From assembly GCA_020435965.1 (NCBI GenBank), contig JAGQYS010000019.1:1-64000 (forward strand): 64,000 nt of DNA. Reading direction: 5' to 3'. Positions within the stretch are counted from its first letter, which is position 1. Every line of letters begins with the position of its first letter. The stretch is from Flavobacteriaceae bacterium. Its GTDB lineage: Bacteria > Bacteroidota > Bacteroidia > Flavobacteriales > Flavobacteriaceae. A program made the translations under genes and the position numbers. Positions 7,725-16,426 of this stretch are shown here, one piece after another. Below the pieces are notes generated by a model, which saw only the letters and a list, made by a program, of their open reading frames with translations, was not told where the DNA came from and did no database searches.

Positions 7725-9730
7725 GATAGTTCGAGCACTATGGTTTGTTTTGAGTTTAGCTTTGTTCCTTTAGAAACGGATTGTTTTTTTACTTTTCCGC
7801 TACCAATAATTTTTACTTTCATCCCAATATTTTCTAGCAAAGTGATGGCATCCATTGCTGGCATTCCACTTAAATCTGGCATAATGGTTTTGTATTTCTG
7901 AGCCGTATCGAAATAATTATCGTAGTTGCTTTTAATAGCCAGATCCTGAACTTCTAAATCTTGAATTTCATCAACAATAGGTGTATCAGTATATATCTTT
8001 TGTGCAATTTTTTTGAATACAGGACCAGATACATCAGCGCCATAATAACCTACACTTTTATCTGGTTCATGAATAACTACAATGCAAGAGTATTTTGGGT
8101 TTTCTGCTGGAAAATAACCTACAAAAGATGAGATGTAATTAAGTTTTTCTTTGTCTCTGTAATCTTTCTGGCACGTTCCAGTTTTCCCTGCCATAGAAAA
8201 GTTTTCGGAGTACAAACCATTTCCTGTTCCGTGATCTTTCTCAACAACATTTTTAAGTAATTTCTGTAATTTTGAAACCGTTTCTGGCGAACAAATTTTA
8301 GAGTTTATAACTTCTTTGTCAAAAGATTCAATCGTATTACCAAACTCTTTAACTTCTCTTAAAAATCGAGGTTTTACCATTTCGCCATTATTGGCAATGG
8401 CATTATAAAAGGTTAATGTTTGCAGTGGAGTAAACGATACTCCATAACCATAAGCCATCCACTCGAGTGCAATTCCGCTCCAACGATTATTTTTTATTCT
8501 TGGATCTGGAATGATAGGCTTACCTTCACCTATGATAGGTAAATCAAGAGTGTTCTGAAGGTTCATTGCATACAACCCATCTACAAATTTTTTCGGATTA
8601 TCCTTATAACTGTTATGAATTGCTTTTACAATTCCAGTATTAGATGAGACTTCAAATGCTTTTGCAATACTGATTTTGCCATAACCTCCATTTTTGGAAT
8701 CTCTTACTTTTTTACCATAATAAGTTAAAATTCCATTTTCAGTATCTACTACTGTAGAAGTGTCAATAACCTTGTCTTCCAAAGCAACAGCTAAAGCCAT
8801 TAATTTAAATGTAGAACCAGGTTCATGAGATTCTCCTACTGCATAATTAAGTCGTTCGTAGTACTTTCCTACTTGATTTCGTCCAAGGTTTGATATGGCT
8901 TTAATCTCACCTGTTTTGGTTTCCATAACAACGACAGTACCATGATCTGCCTTGTGTTTTTCCAATTGCTCCAACAAGGCGTGATGTGCTATATCTTGAA
9001 TATTAACATCAATGGTTGTATAAAGGTCATAACCATCTTTTGGTTCAATTTGGTCGTAATCTCCAATAGGTTTCCATTGTCCTTTTCCTATTCTTTGTTT
9101 TAGTCGTCGTCCATCTTTTCCTCTTAGGTATTGTTCTCCAAAGGCACCTTCAATTCCTGCTCTGGTAACATTTTCATTTTCATCAAATCGCTCATAACCA
9201 ATGGATCTTTGAGCAATTTCACCCATTGGATGTTCTCTTTTGGTTTTCTGCTCAACAATTAGACCTCCTTTAAAAGCTCCCATTTTAAGCAAGGGAAAAT
9301 TTCTGATTCTTATATAGTTTGAATAGCCAAGATTTCTACCGAGTAAGAAGTATCTGTTTTTATTTGCTCTAGCTTTTCGCAACTCTTTCTCAAAATAGCT
9401 GGATGTTTTTCCATGAAATTTTGCTAAAGAGTCTGAAAGTGGCTTTATGTATTTTTCGAAATTTTTAGCTGAAGGTGTTATAGCATCAAAACGAAGATCA
9501 TATTTAGGCACAGAAGTTGCCAGCAGGTTTCCATTGGCCGAGTACACATTGCCTCTATTTGCAGGAATCACGACATTTTGAATGGTTCTTTGTTCTGCTA
9601 AATCTCTATATTCATTGCCATGAACAAACTGTATGTTTACCAATTTAACCACAACAAGAACCGCAAAGATGAACATACATCCAGCTACAAAATACAATCG
9701 GTTTAATATGTTCTTCTCGTTTATTGCCAA
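7721..9730 (-). CDS. ftsI: Penicillin-binding protein FtsI/PBP2B-type with PASTA domain
   Basis: A class B penicillin-binding protein, the septal transpeptidase that works with FtsW. The 669 residues comprise a short cytoplasmic start, one membrane helix (about 15-35), a PBP dimerisation domain (about 55-215), a transpeptidase domain with STFK (Ser306, Lys309), SSN (362-364) and KTGT (about 516), and a C-terminal PASTA domain (about 607-669). The start is TTG at 9730 (MAINEKNILNRLYF). This N-terminus is what I recall from flavobacterial relatives, and the next Met lies inside the membrane helix. It begins 9 bases after ftsL and ends inside the murE start. Confidence 0.95.
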   Translation of the reverse strand: MAINEKNILNRLYFVAGCMFIFAVLVVVKLVNIQFVHGNEYRDLAEQRTIQNVVIPANRGNVYSANGNLLATSVPKYDLRFDAITPSAKNFEKYIKPLSDSLAKFHGKTSSYFEKELRKARANKNRYFLLGRNLGYSNYIRIRNFPLLKMGAFKGGLIVEQKTKREHPMGEIAQRSIGYERFDENENVTRAGIEGAFGEQYLRGKDGRRLKQRIGKGQWKPIGDYDQIEPKDGYDLYTTIDVNIQDIAHHALLEQLEKHKADHGTVVVMETKTGEIKAISNLGRNQVGKYYERLNYAVGESHEPGSTFKLMALAVALEDKVIDTSTVVDTENGILTYYGKKVRDSKNGGYGKISIAKAFEVSSNTGIVKAIHNSYKDNPKKFVDGLYAMNLQNTLDLPIIGEGKPIIPDPRIKNNRWSGIALEWMAYGYGVSFTPLQTLTFYNAIANNGEMVKPRFLREVKEFGNTIESFDKEVINSKICSPETVSKLQKLLKNVVEKDHGTGNGLYSENFSMAGKTGTCQKDYRDKEKLNYISSFVGYFPAENPKYSCIVVIHEPDKSVGYYGADVSGPVFKKIAQKIYTDTPIVDEIQDLEVQDLAIKSNYDNYFDTAQKYKTIMPDLSGMPAMDAITLLENIGMKVKIIGSGKVKKQSVSKGTKLNSKQTIVLELS

Positions 9731-9739
9731 GGCAGAACT

Positions 9740-10057
9740 TTAATTTTTAGATTTAACTTTAATTTTTTTAGGAGGCACTTCTGATGGCGACAAACCTTTA
9801 TCTGTTAGTTTTTTTATTACAGAAGATTCCATTTTTAATTGCATTAGCTTTTGACGTCCATCAACAAAAGCCGACCTTAATTCTTTTACTTCTTCTTTAA
9901 GATTTGCTATTTCATAAACTTTTCTATCAGCACTATGAGAGCTTGCGATCATAATTACAGCGAGTACAGACAGAAACAGAATTAACCTCCAATTCTTAAA
10001 CGAATCATCACTGATTAAAAAGGTCCCTCTTAATACACTGTAAATGCTCTTTTTCAT
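9740..10057 (-). CDS. ftsL: FtsL-like cell division protein
   Basis: A 105-residue bitopic protein with a short cytoplasmic end, a membrane helix at about residues 24-41 (LILFLSVLAVIMIASS), then a heptad-like coiled coil (ANLKEEVKELRSAFVDGRQKLMQ) and a basic tail. Size, topology and position between rsmH and ftsI fit the FtsL family of Bacteroidota, which scaffolds the divisome with FtsB/DivIC and FtsQ. FtsL sequences diverge strongly, so the assignment leans on position. Confidence 0.85.
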   Translation of the reverse strand: MKKSIYSVLRGTFLISDDSFKNWRLILFLSVLAVIMIASSHSADRKVYEIANLKEEVKELRSAFVDGRQKLMQLKMESSVIKKLTDKGLSPSEVPPKKIKVKSKN

Positions 10058-10076
10058 TATATCTATCTTTCAAGAC

Positions 10077-10093
10077 TCTTCCTTATAGGAAGA
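10077..10093. repeat. Hairpin between rsmH and ftsL
   Basis: A 7-bp inverted repeat, TCTTCCT with AGGAAGA, with a 3-base loop in the 37-base rsmH-ftsL gap. It resembles the CTCTTCCC hairpin between mraY and murD. It has no T-run typical of a terminator on the transcribed strand. Confidence 0.55.
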
Positions 10094-10094
10094 A

Positions 10095-11003
10095 TTATAA
10101 TTTTTCAGCTATTCTTAGCTTTGCACTTCTTGCTCTATTATTTAATTTTATTTCTTCATGACTTGGTACAATAAGATTCCCGATTTTTTTTAAAGGAACA
10201 CTTACATTGCCAAATACATCCTTCTCAGGTTCACCTTCAAACATTCCACTTCTAATGAATCTTTTCACTAATCTATCCTCAAGCGAGTGGTAGGATATAA
10301 AACTCAATCGACCTCCTTTTTTGAGTATTTCAGGTGTTTGCAACAAAAACTCCTTTAAAGCTTCTATTTCCTGATTTACTTCTATTCGAATTGCTTGGTA
10401 GATTTGGGCTAAAATTTTATTCTCTTTTCTTGGTGGCAAATATTTTTTCAAAACAGTTTTTAATTGCTCAGAAGTGATAATTTCATTTTCTTTTCTTGCT
10501 GCAATAATTGTTCTTGCTAAAGCTGGCGCATTTCTTAATTCACCATATTGCCAAAACACTTGTCTTAGTTGCTCTTCATCATATTCATTAACAACATGAA
10601 ACGCCGACAGTTGTTCTTGCTGATTCATTCTCATATCGAGGTTAGATTCAAATCTGGTTGAAAAACCTCTACCTGGGATATCAATTTGGTGTGATGACAC
10701 ACCAAAATCAGCAAGAATACCGTCAATTGACATTACGCCATGAAATTTCAGGAAACGTTTTACGTACCTGAAATTTTCATTAATTAGCGTAAATCTGCTA
10801 TCATCAATTCTATTTAAAAGAGCGTCTTGATCTTGATCAAATGCTATTAATCGTCCATCTTTACCAAGTCTTTTTAATATTTCCTTGCTATGGCCTCCAC
10901 CTCCAAAAGTGACGTCGACGTAAGTGCCATTTTCTATAATATTTAAACCATCTACAGTTTCCTTTAATAAAACTGGATTATGATATTGCTGCATCGTCAT
11001 CAT
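10095..11003 (-). CDS. rsmH: 16S rRNA (cytosine1402-N4)-methyltransferase RsmH
   Basis: RsmH (MraW) uses S-adenosylmethionine to methylate the N4 of C1402 in 16S rRNA. The 302-residue protein shows YHNPVLLKE, the SAM-binding DVTFGGGGHSKEIL, DFGVSSHQID, GRGFSTR and the late FISYHSLEDRLVKRF motif, a complete family set. The start region ATGATGACGATGCAG allows three ATGs; the longest is given, though the third (10994, MQQYHNPVLL) matches relatives best. The gene overlaps the end of mraZ by up to 26 bases, so translation is coupled. Confidence 0.95.
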   Translation of the reverse strand: MMTMQQYHNPVLLKETVDGLNIIENGTYVDVTFGGGGHSKEILKRLGKDGRLIAFDQDQDALLNRIDDSRFTLINENFRYVKRFLKFHGVMSIDGILADFGVSSHQIDIPGRGFSTRFESNLDMRMNQQEQLSAFHVVNEYDEEQLRQVFWQYGELRNAPALARTIIAARKENEIITSEQLKTVLKKYLPPRKENKILAQIYQAIRIEVNQEIEALKEFLLQTPEILKKGGRLSFISYHSLEDRLVKRFIRSGMFEGEPEKDVFGNVSVPLKKIGNLIVPSHEEIKLNNRARSAKLRIAEKL

Positions 11004-11448
11004 CTTGTCCCATTACGTCTTCAGCTAAATCTGCAAAATCTATTGCAGCATCATCAATTGCTTTCTCATAGTTATCCTTATCCCAAATTTCAACAATGTT
11101 AACTGCTGATGAGACCACTAATTCTTTTGAAATTCCAGCAAAAGCAATAAGATCTTTTGGGATTAAGAGCCTACCCGAAGCATCCAATTCCACAACTTTT
11201 ACTCCTGCTGTAAATCGTCTGATGAAATCATTATTTTTCTTTTTAAAACGATTTAGCTTGTTTACTTTTTGCATTAAACTTTCCCACTCACTCATTGGAT
11301 ACAATTCTAAACAAGGCTGGAATACTGCACGTTTTAACACAAAACCATTTTGCATCACAGGAGACAACTGCTTCTTCAAAGCCGAAGGAAGCATCAACCT
11401 TCCTTTGGCATCAGCCTTGCATTCGTATGTTCCTATTAATGAATTCAA
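10978..11448 (-). CDS. mraZ: Transcriptional regulator MraZ
   Basis: MraZ is the DNA-binding regulator at the head of dcw clusters. It binds direct repeats upstream of its own gene and represses the cluster. The 156-residue protein carries two SpoVT-AbrB-like domains, with DAKGRLMLPSALK at residues 13-25 and DASGRLLIPKDLI in the second half, and an acidic C-terminal tail rich in Asp. The start is TTG at 11448 (MNSLIGTYECKADAKGRL); an in-frame TAA lies 15 bases upstream, so no ATG is available. Three 10-bp operator repeats lie about 40 bases upstream. Confidence 0.95.
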   Translation of the reverse strand: MNSLIGTYECKADAKGRLMLPSALKKQLSPVMQNGFVLKRAVFQPCLELYPMSEWESLMQKVNKLNRFKKKNNDFIRRFTAGVKVVELDASGRLLIPKDLIAFAGISKELVVSSAVNIVEIWDKDNYEKAIDDAAIDFADLAEDVMGQDDDDAAIS

Positions 11449-11488
11449 CGTACTCTGGTTTTAATATATAAGTTTCAAATCTAAAAAA

Positions 11489-11518
11489 ATTTTACCACAT
11501 TTTACCACGATTTCCCAC
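11489..11518 (-). promoter_or_regulatory. MraZ operator: three 10-bp direct repeats
   Basis: Read on the minus strand, these are GTGGGAAATC, GTGGTAAAAT and GTGGTAAAAT in direct succession upstream of mraZ. MraZ of other bacteria binds TGGGN-N5 direct repeats with the same 10-bp period, so this is very likely the autoregulatory site of the dcw cluster. No clear TAnnTTTG box was found for this promoter. Confidence 0.8.
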
Positions 11519-11667
11519 TTTGTTGATAAAATTCTACAAAAAGATCATTTTATCGATAAAATTCTTTTTCAAATCATGCATATTAAGTAGTTAGCTTGCA
11601 TAAGTTTTAATTAACACTTGTCAGTCATTTTTGTTAAAAGGCATTCTTTATGTTAAATAAATTTATG

Positions 11668-11675
11668 TAGATTTG
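11668..11675 (+). promoter_or_regulatory. Putative -7 box TAGATTTG
   Basis: A match to the Bacteroidota TAnnTTTG consensus 25 bases upstream of the alpha/beta hydrolase ATG. No TTG was found at the -33 position, so support is partial. Confidence 0.5.
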
Positions 11676-11700
11676 CTTCGACGAGAATTGACAACCATCG

Positions 11701-12465
11701 ATGCCACATAGATTAAAAAAAGAAAGGGATTACAGTTATATTGAAATTGGAGAAGGAACACCAATAATTGTGCTGCACGGACTTATGGGAGGATTAAGTA
11801 ACTTTAAAGCTGTTACTGATTTTTTTAGCAAAAATGGGTACAAAGTTGTGATTCCAGAATTACCTATTTACACCATGTCGCTACTTAAGACCAATGTAAA
11901 AAGCTTTGCAAAATATTTGCATGATTTTATAGATTTTAAAGGTTATAATGAGGTCATTTTACTTGGAAACTCTTTAGGTGGACACATTGGGCTGTATCAC
12001 ACAAAAATGTTTAACGAAAAAGTGAAAGCATTAGTAATTACTGGGAGTTCTGGTCTTTATGAGAGCGCTATGGGAGGCGGCTACACCAAACGAAGTGATT
12101 ACGAAGTTATCAAGAAAAAAGCACAAGATGTATTTTATGATCCTGCTGTAGCCACAAAAGACATTGTAGATGAGGTTTATGCTACTGTAAATGACAGAAA
12201 CAAACTGATTAAAACTCTAGCCATAGCAAAAAGTGCAATACGTCACAATATGGCAAAAGACTTGCCAAAAATGCAAACACCAACCTGTATTATTTGGGGA
12301 AAAAACGATACTGTAACTCCACCGAATGTTGCAGAGGAATTTCATGAACTTTTACCAGACTCTGATTTATTTTGGATTGATAAATGTGGTCATGCTGCCA
12401 TGATGGAACACCCTGAAGAATTTAATGCCATACTACACAAATGGTTACTAGATAGAGGTTTTTAA
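11701..12465 (+). CDS. Alpha/beta-fold hydrolase
   Basis: A 254-residue cytoplasmic alpha/beta hydrolase. HGLMGG forms the oxyanion region (26-31), the nucleophile is Ser91 in GNSLGG, and Asp203 (GKNDTV) and His231 (KCGHAAMMEHP) complete a full catalytic triad. The substrate is not evident; such proteins include esterases, lipases and C-C bond hydrolases. It starts a plus-strand pair with engB (32-base gap), divergent from mraZ across a 252-base region containing the MraZ boxes. An ATG start with a TAGATTTG box upstream is consistent. Confidence 0.88.
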   Translation: MPHRLKKERDYSYIEIGEGTPIIVLHGLMGGLSNFKAVTDFFSKNGYKVVIPELPIYTMSLLKTNVKSFAKYLHDFIDFKGYNEVILLGNSLGGHIGLYHTKMFNEKVKALVITGSSGLYESAMGGGYTKRSDYEVIKKKAQDVFYDPAVATKDIVDEVYATVNDRNKLIKTLAIAKSAIRHNMAKDLPKMQTPTCIIWGKNDTVTPPNVAEEFHELLPDSDLFWIDKCGHAAMMEHPEEFNAILHKWLLDRGF

Positions 12466-12497
12466 ATTTAAAATTTTCGTTTTCGCGGAAAGTAAAT

Positions 12498-13100
12498 ATG
12501 AAAATAAAAACAGCCGAATTTGTTGTAAGTAACCAAGATGTAGACAAATGCCCGAAAAACCATATCCCAGAATATGCTTTTATTGGCAGAAGTAATGTTG
12601 GAAAGTCGTCTTTAATTAATATGCTTACAAGCCGGAAAAATTTAGCAAAAACTTCTGGGCGACCTGGAAAAACGCAACTTATCAATCACTTTATCATCAA
12701 CAGCAATTGGTATTTGGTTGACTTACCTGGTTATGGTTATGCAAGAGTTTCAAAATCATCAAAAAAAACCTTTCAAAAGTTTATCACTGAATATTTTGAG
12801 CAAAGACAACAATTGGTTTGCGCCTTTGTACTTGTTGATGTTCGTCACGAGCCTCAACCTATAGATTTAAATTTCATGGAATGGCTTGGTGAACACAGTA
12901 TACCGTTTTGTATTATATTTACAAAAGCTGATAAATTAAAACCAAAGGCTATTGAAAACCATGTTGAAGCCTATAAACAAATTATGCTTGAAACTTGGGA
13001 AGACATGCCTCAATACTTCATCACTTCCTCATCAAAAGGGATTGGCCAAGAGGAACTTTTGGAATATATTGACACCATTAACAACTCATTAAATTCCTAG
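12498..13100 (+). CDS. engB: Ribosome biogenesis GTPase EngB (YihA/YsxC)
   Basis: A small essential GTPase that acts in assembly of the large ribosomal subunit. The 200-residue protein has G1 GRSNVGKS (30-37), the GRPGKTQ switch region, G3 DLPGYG, G4 TKAD and the SSSKGIG G5 region, all in the family order and at usual length. It follows the hydrolase gene. Its TAG stop shares a CTAG tetranucleotide with the stop codon of the convergent pafA-like gene, so the two genes overlap by four bases with no room for a terminator. Confidence 0.96.
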   Translation: MKIKTAEFVVSNQDVDKCPKNHIPEYAFIGRSNVGKSSLINMLTSRKNLAKTSGRPGKTQLINHFIINSNWYLVDLPGYGYARVSKSSKKTFQKFITEYFEQRQQLVCAFVLVDVRHEPQPIDLNFMEWLGEHSIPFCIIFTKADKLKPKAIENHVEAYKQIMLETWEDMPQYFITSSSKGIGQEELLEYIDTINNSLNS

Positions 13101-14728
13101 TTTTTTAACACCTCTTCTAATGGAGTTCCTGTATTTCCGTTAGGAAAACTAATACCCAATAATGTTGTTATGGTTGGAGCTATATCAACAATTTGTGTTT
13201 TCTTAACTGTGCTGCCATTATGTATTCCTTTCCCAAAAAACAACAATGGCACATGTGTATCATAACTTTGTCCAGAACCATGAGTTGACCCTGTTTGGCT
13301 ATATGAAATTACGGCTGGATTGTATATATAAATAACATCGCCAGAACTTTTTTGATTGTAACCATTTTGAACCAAAAGTTCTATGCCATTAAAAAAAGAA
13401 GAGCTAGACATAGATTTTGCTGTATAAGCTTTATAGATATCCTTATAAGTAATAATTTCGTTCACTATGGCTTCTTGTACATCGTTTAAATTTAAATTAA
13501 GTTCTTTTAATTTTTCATGATCCAAAAACACTTGATTATTGCTCACATTTTTAATTAGTTCTGCAGATTTATAAGTGTTAAACATAAAATTGTTTAGTTT
13601 TTGTTTTGACTCATTAGAATTGAAATAACCAGAAGGTATTTTAAGGCTTGTTAAGTATGCTGGTACATTAACTGCTGCATGATCTGCGGTTAAAAAAACG
13701 GTATACTGGCCTTTACCTACCTTAGCATCAAGTGCATTGAATAACCGTTCCAAATCTTTGTCAAGACGAATGTAAGTGTCTTGCACCTCTTTTGAATTTA
13801 CTCCAAAATTATGTCCAACATAATCCGTACTAGAATAACTTAAAGTTAAGACATCAGTTATATTATCTTTACCTAATTGTTCACCTTCAATGGCTGCTAT
13901 TGCAAAATCTGTAGTAAGGCTGCTTCCGTATGGTGTGGCTTTTAAAATATCGTAACCACCATTGTCTTTACTAAGTGTTTTTAAATCATACGGAAAAGTT
14001 GCGGTTTCTTTACCTTTAAAACCACCTTCAAAATTATTTAAATCACTACCACTTTCCTTGTAGGTATTAATATTGTAGAGTGTGTTCCATTCCTTCAGGT
14101 AATTTTCGGCTGGATTTTTTGAGTTAAATTCCTTGACCCATTTAGGTAATTCCTGAATATAAAAACTACTCGAAATCCAACGTCCTTGATCTTTGCCATG
14201 AAACCAATAAGCTGCATTTGCTGTATGACCAGCAGGTAAAATAGCTCCTCGATCTTTTATAGCAATTCCAATGGTTTTTCCTCTCATTTGAGTAAACAAT
14301 CTGTTTTCGTCGGCAAAACTTGTTGTTAACATTCTATGAGGAGACATTTTCCCAGCATCATCTTCTGTGCCAATAGGCTCTACATTATCATCTCCAGCAC
14401 AATAAATGGTTTTATTATTGTACTTATCATACCAACTATTTGAAATTATACCATGATATTTTGGGGTTGTTCCAGTAAAAACTGAGGTATGTCCAGGTGC
14501 TGTATATGTTGGCACATAGTTATAATGGTTGTTTTTGCAGTTAAAACCCTCGTTCATCATGCGTTTAAAACCACCATTCCCAAAATGGTTTTCAAAACGG
14601 GTTAAATAATCGTATCGCATTTGGTCTACAACAATACCAACAACAAGCTTTGGCTTATCTGAACCAATTTGTCCTATTGAAAAATTTATAGAGAGGATGA
14701 TTACGAAAAAGCTAATTAAATACTTCAT
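13097..14728 (-). CDS. pafA: PafA-like alkaline phosphatase
   Basis: A 543-residue exported phosphatase of the alkaline phosphatase superfamily. A signal peptide (about 1-19, ending SIGQ) is followed by the metal-binding VVGIVVDQMRYD, a threonine nucleophile context TYTAPGHTSVFTGTTP, SNSWYDK, a DYVGHNFG segment and the metal site FLTADHAAVNVPAY. Flavobacterial PafA enzymes are periplasmic, use Thr as nucleophile and release phosphate from many organic monoesters. The match in motif order and length is good. It appears to be a single-gene unit and overlaps engB tail to tail. Confidence 0.88.
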   Translation of the reverse strand: MKYLISFFVIILSINFSIGQIGSDKPKLVVGIVVDQMRYDYLTRFENHFGNGGFKRMMNEGFNCKNNHYNYVPTYTAPGHTSVFTGTTPKYHGIISNSWYDKYNNKTIYCAGDDNVEPIGTEDDAGKMSPHRMLTTSFADENRLFTQMRGKTIGIAIKDRGAILPAGHTANAAYWFHGKDQGRWISSSFYIQELPKWVKEFNSKNPAENYLKEWNTLYNINTYKESGSDLNNFEGGFKGKETATFPYDLKTLSKDNGGYDILKATPYGSSLTTDFAIAAIEGEQLGKDNITDVLTLSYSSTDYVGHNFGVNSKEVQDTYIRLDKDLERLFNALDAKVGKGQYTVFLTADHAAVNVPAYLTSLKIPSGYFNSNESKQKLNNFMFNTYKSAELIKNVSNNQVFLDHEKLKELNLNLNDVQEAIVNEIITYKDIYKAYTAKSMSSSSFFNGIELLVQNGYNQKSSGDVIYIYNPAVISYSQTGSTHGSGQSYDTHVPLLFFGKGIHNGSTVKKTQIVDIAPTITTLLGISFPNGNTGTPLEEVLKN

Positions 14729-14753
14729 GTCTTTTTTATATGAATGTGATTTT

Positions 14754-14761
14754 CAAAAATA
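14754..14761 (-). promoter_or_regulatory. Putative -7 box TATTTTTG upstream of the pafA-like gene
   Basis: The minus strand reads TATTTTTG, matching TAnnTTTG, 25 bases before the ATG at 14728. No clear -33 TTG at 19-21 bases was found. Confidence 0.45.
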
Positions 14762-14921
14762 AGAAATTTAGCAAGTTTTGTTCTTAAATTCTCATTAAAT
14801 AATCACCGCTTTCATATAAATCATTAATCATTCCATATTATACTAAGTAACTATTATTCTTTTATAATAAATTACATAGTAAACGTTATATTTTTTTACT
14901 TTAGCGATAATAAAAATTAAC

Positions 14922-15659
14922 ATGACATACCTTCATAATATTGGACTTTATTTTTTAATGATAAAGGAGATGTTTCGCAAACCAACCAAATGGTCTGTAA
15001 TGAAACATCTGATTTTAAAAGATGTTGATGACCTTATTATTGGCTCGTTAGGTATTGTTGCCTTTATTTCGTTTTTTGTAGGAGGTGTTATCACTATTCA
15101 AACCGCGCTTAATATTGACAATCCGCTCATTCCAAAATATCTTGTTGGGTTTGCAACTAGGCAATCTGTAATTTTAGAGTTTGCTCCTACTTTTACATCA
15201 ATTATCATGGCTGGTAAAGTAGGCTCGTTTATCACATCTAGTATTGGCACAATGAGAGTAACAGAGCAGATTGATGCTCTTGAAGTTATGGGAATAAATA
15301 GTTTAAATTATCTCGTTTTTCCTAAAGCAGTGGCTTTAATGCTCTATCCTTTTGCCATAGCAATTGGTATGTTTTTGGGGATTTTAGGAGGAATGGCAGC
15401 TTGTGTGCTTGGTGGCTATACAACTTTAGATGATTACATTTTAGGCTTACAGACCGATTTTAATTCATTTCACATGACTTATTCGTTTATTAAGACCTTT
15501 ATTTTTGCTTTTGTATTGGCAACCATTCCATCATTTCATGGTTACTACATGAAAGGCGGTGCTTTAGAAGTTGGTAAAGCCAGTACAACATCTTTTGTTT
15601 GGACAGCAGTTGTGATTATTTTATTGAACTATATATTAACTGATATGCTTTTAGGATAA
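14922..15659 (+). CDS. mlaE: MlaE-family ABC transporter permease
   Basis: A 245-residue integral membrane permease of the MlaE family, which moves phospholipids between inner and outer membranes. The family hallmarks FAPTFTSIIMAGKVGSFI, GTMRVTEQIDALEVMGI and several membrane helices are present. Its last base is shared with the mlaF start (TAATG), so it is strictly coupled to the ATPase. The substrate-binding MlaD-like component is not in this window. Either lipid import or export is possible. Confidence 0.93.
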   Translation: MTYLHNIGLYFLMIKEMFRKPTKWSVMKHLILKDVDDLIIGSLGIVAFISFFVGGVITIQTALNIDNPLIPKYLVGFATRQSVILEFAPTFTSIIMAGKVGSFITSSIGTMRVTEQIDALEVMGINSLNYLVFPKAVALMLYPFAIAIGMFLGILGGMAACVLGGYTTLDDYILGLQTDFNSFHMTYSFIKTFIFAFVLATIPSFHGYYMKGGALEVGKASTTSFVWTAVVIILLNYILTDMLLG

Positions 15660-16426
15660 TGATTATAGTTGAAGACTTACATAAATCGTTTGGAGATGCT
15701 CATGTTTTAAAGGGTATCAGTACTACTTTTGATAAAGGAAAGACCAATTTAATCATTGGGCAAAGTGGCTCAGGGAAAACAGTTTTTCTAAAATGCCTTT
15801 TAGGTTTATTTGACTATGAATCAGGTACTATATCTTACGATGGTAAAATATTTTCAAAATTATCTGAAGATGAGAAAAGAGATATTCGTGCGCAAATTGG
15901 TATGGTTTTTCAAGGAAGTGCTCTGTTTGACTCCATGACCATTGCAGAAAATGTGATGTTCCCTTTAAAGATGTTTACTAAGATGAGCAAAAGTGAAATG
16001 GAAGATCGTGCAGACGTGGTTTTAAAGCGTGTTAATTTGGACGATGCTCATAAAAAAATGCCAAGTGAAGCTTCAGGAGGTATGCAAAAACGTGTAGCTA
16101 TTGCAAGAGCTATTGTTAACAATCCGAAATATTTGTTTTGCGATGAACCCAATTCTGGTTTGGATCCGAAAACAGCTATTGTGATCGATAATTTGATTCA
16201 AGAAATTACTGATGAATACCAAATTGTAACCGTAATCAATTCTCACGACATGAATTCTGTAATGGAAATTGGCGAAAAAATAGTCTTCTTAAAAGATGGT
16301 CACAAAGCTTGGGAAGGCTCAAAAGAAACCATTTTTAAAACCGATAACGAAGTTGTTACAGATTTTGTATACTCTTCAAATCTATTTAAAAAAGTACGCA
16401 AAATGTATTTGGAAGAAAACCATTAA
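15659..16426 (+). CDS. mlaF: MlaF-family ABC transporter ATP-binding protein
   Basis: The 255-residue ATPase that drives the MlaE permease encoded just upstream. It has Walker A GQSGSGKT (34-41), a Q-loop GMVFQGSALFD, a variant signature EASGGMQKR (138-145), Walker B YLFCDEP and the switch histidine in NSHDMNSV. The AxGGMxKR signature in place of LSGGQ is typical of the MlaF/Ttg2A family. Start and stop are tightly bounded by mlaE and by the convergent DUF389 gene, which ends at the adjacent base. Confidence 0.94.
   Translation: MIIVEDLHKSFGDAHVLKGISTTFDKGKTNLIIGQSGSGKTVFLKCLLGLFDYESGTISYDGKIFSKLSEDEKRDIRAQIGMVFQGSALFDSMTIAENVMFPLKMFTKMSKSEMEDRADVVLKRVNLDDAHKKMPSEASGGMQKRVAIARAIVNNPKYLFCDEPNSGLDPKTAIVIDNLIQEITDEYQIVTVINSHDMNSVMEIGEKIVFLKDGHKAWEGSKETIFKTDNEVVTDFVYSSNLFKKVRKMYLEENH

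Noticed and set aside
12480..13100. Minus-strand frame 12422-12685 opposite the hydrolase/engB junction
   Set aside because: It overlaps the conserved start of engB and the end of the hydrolase gene, and has no family signature.
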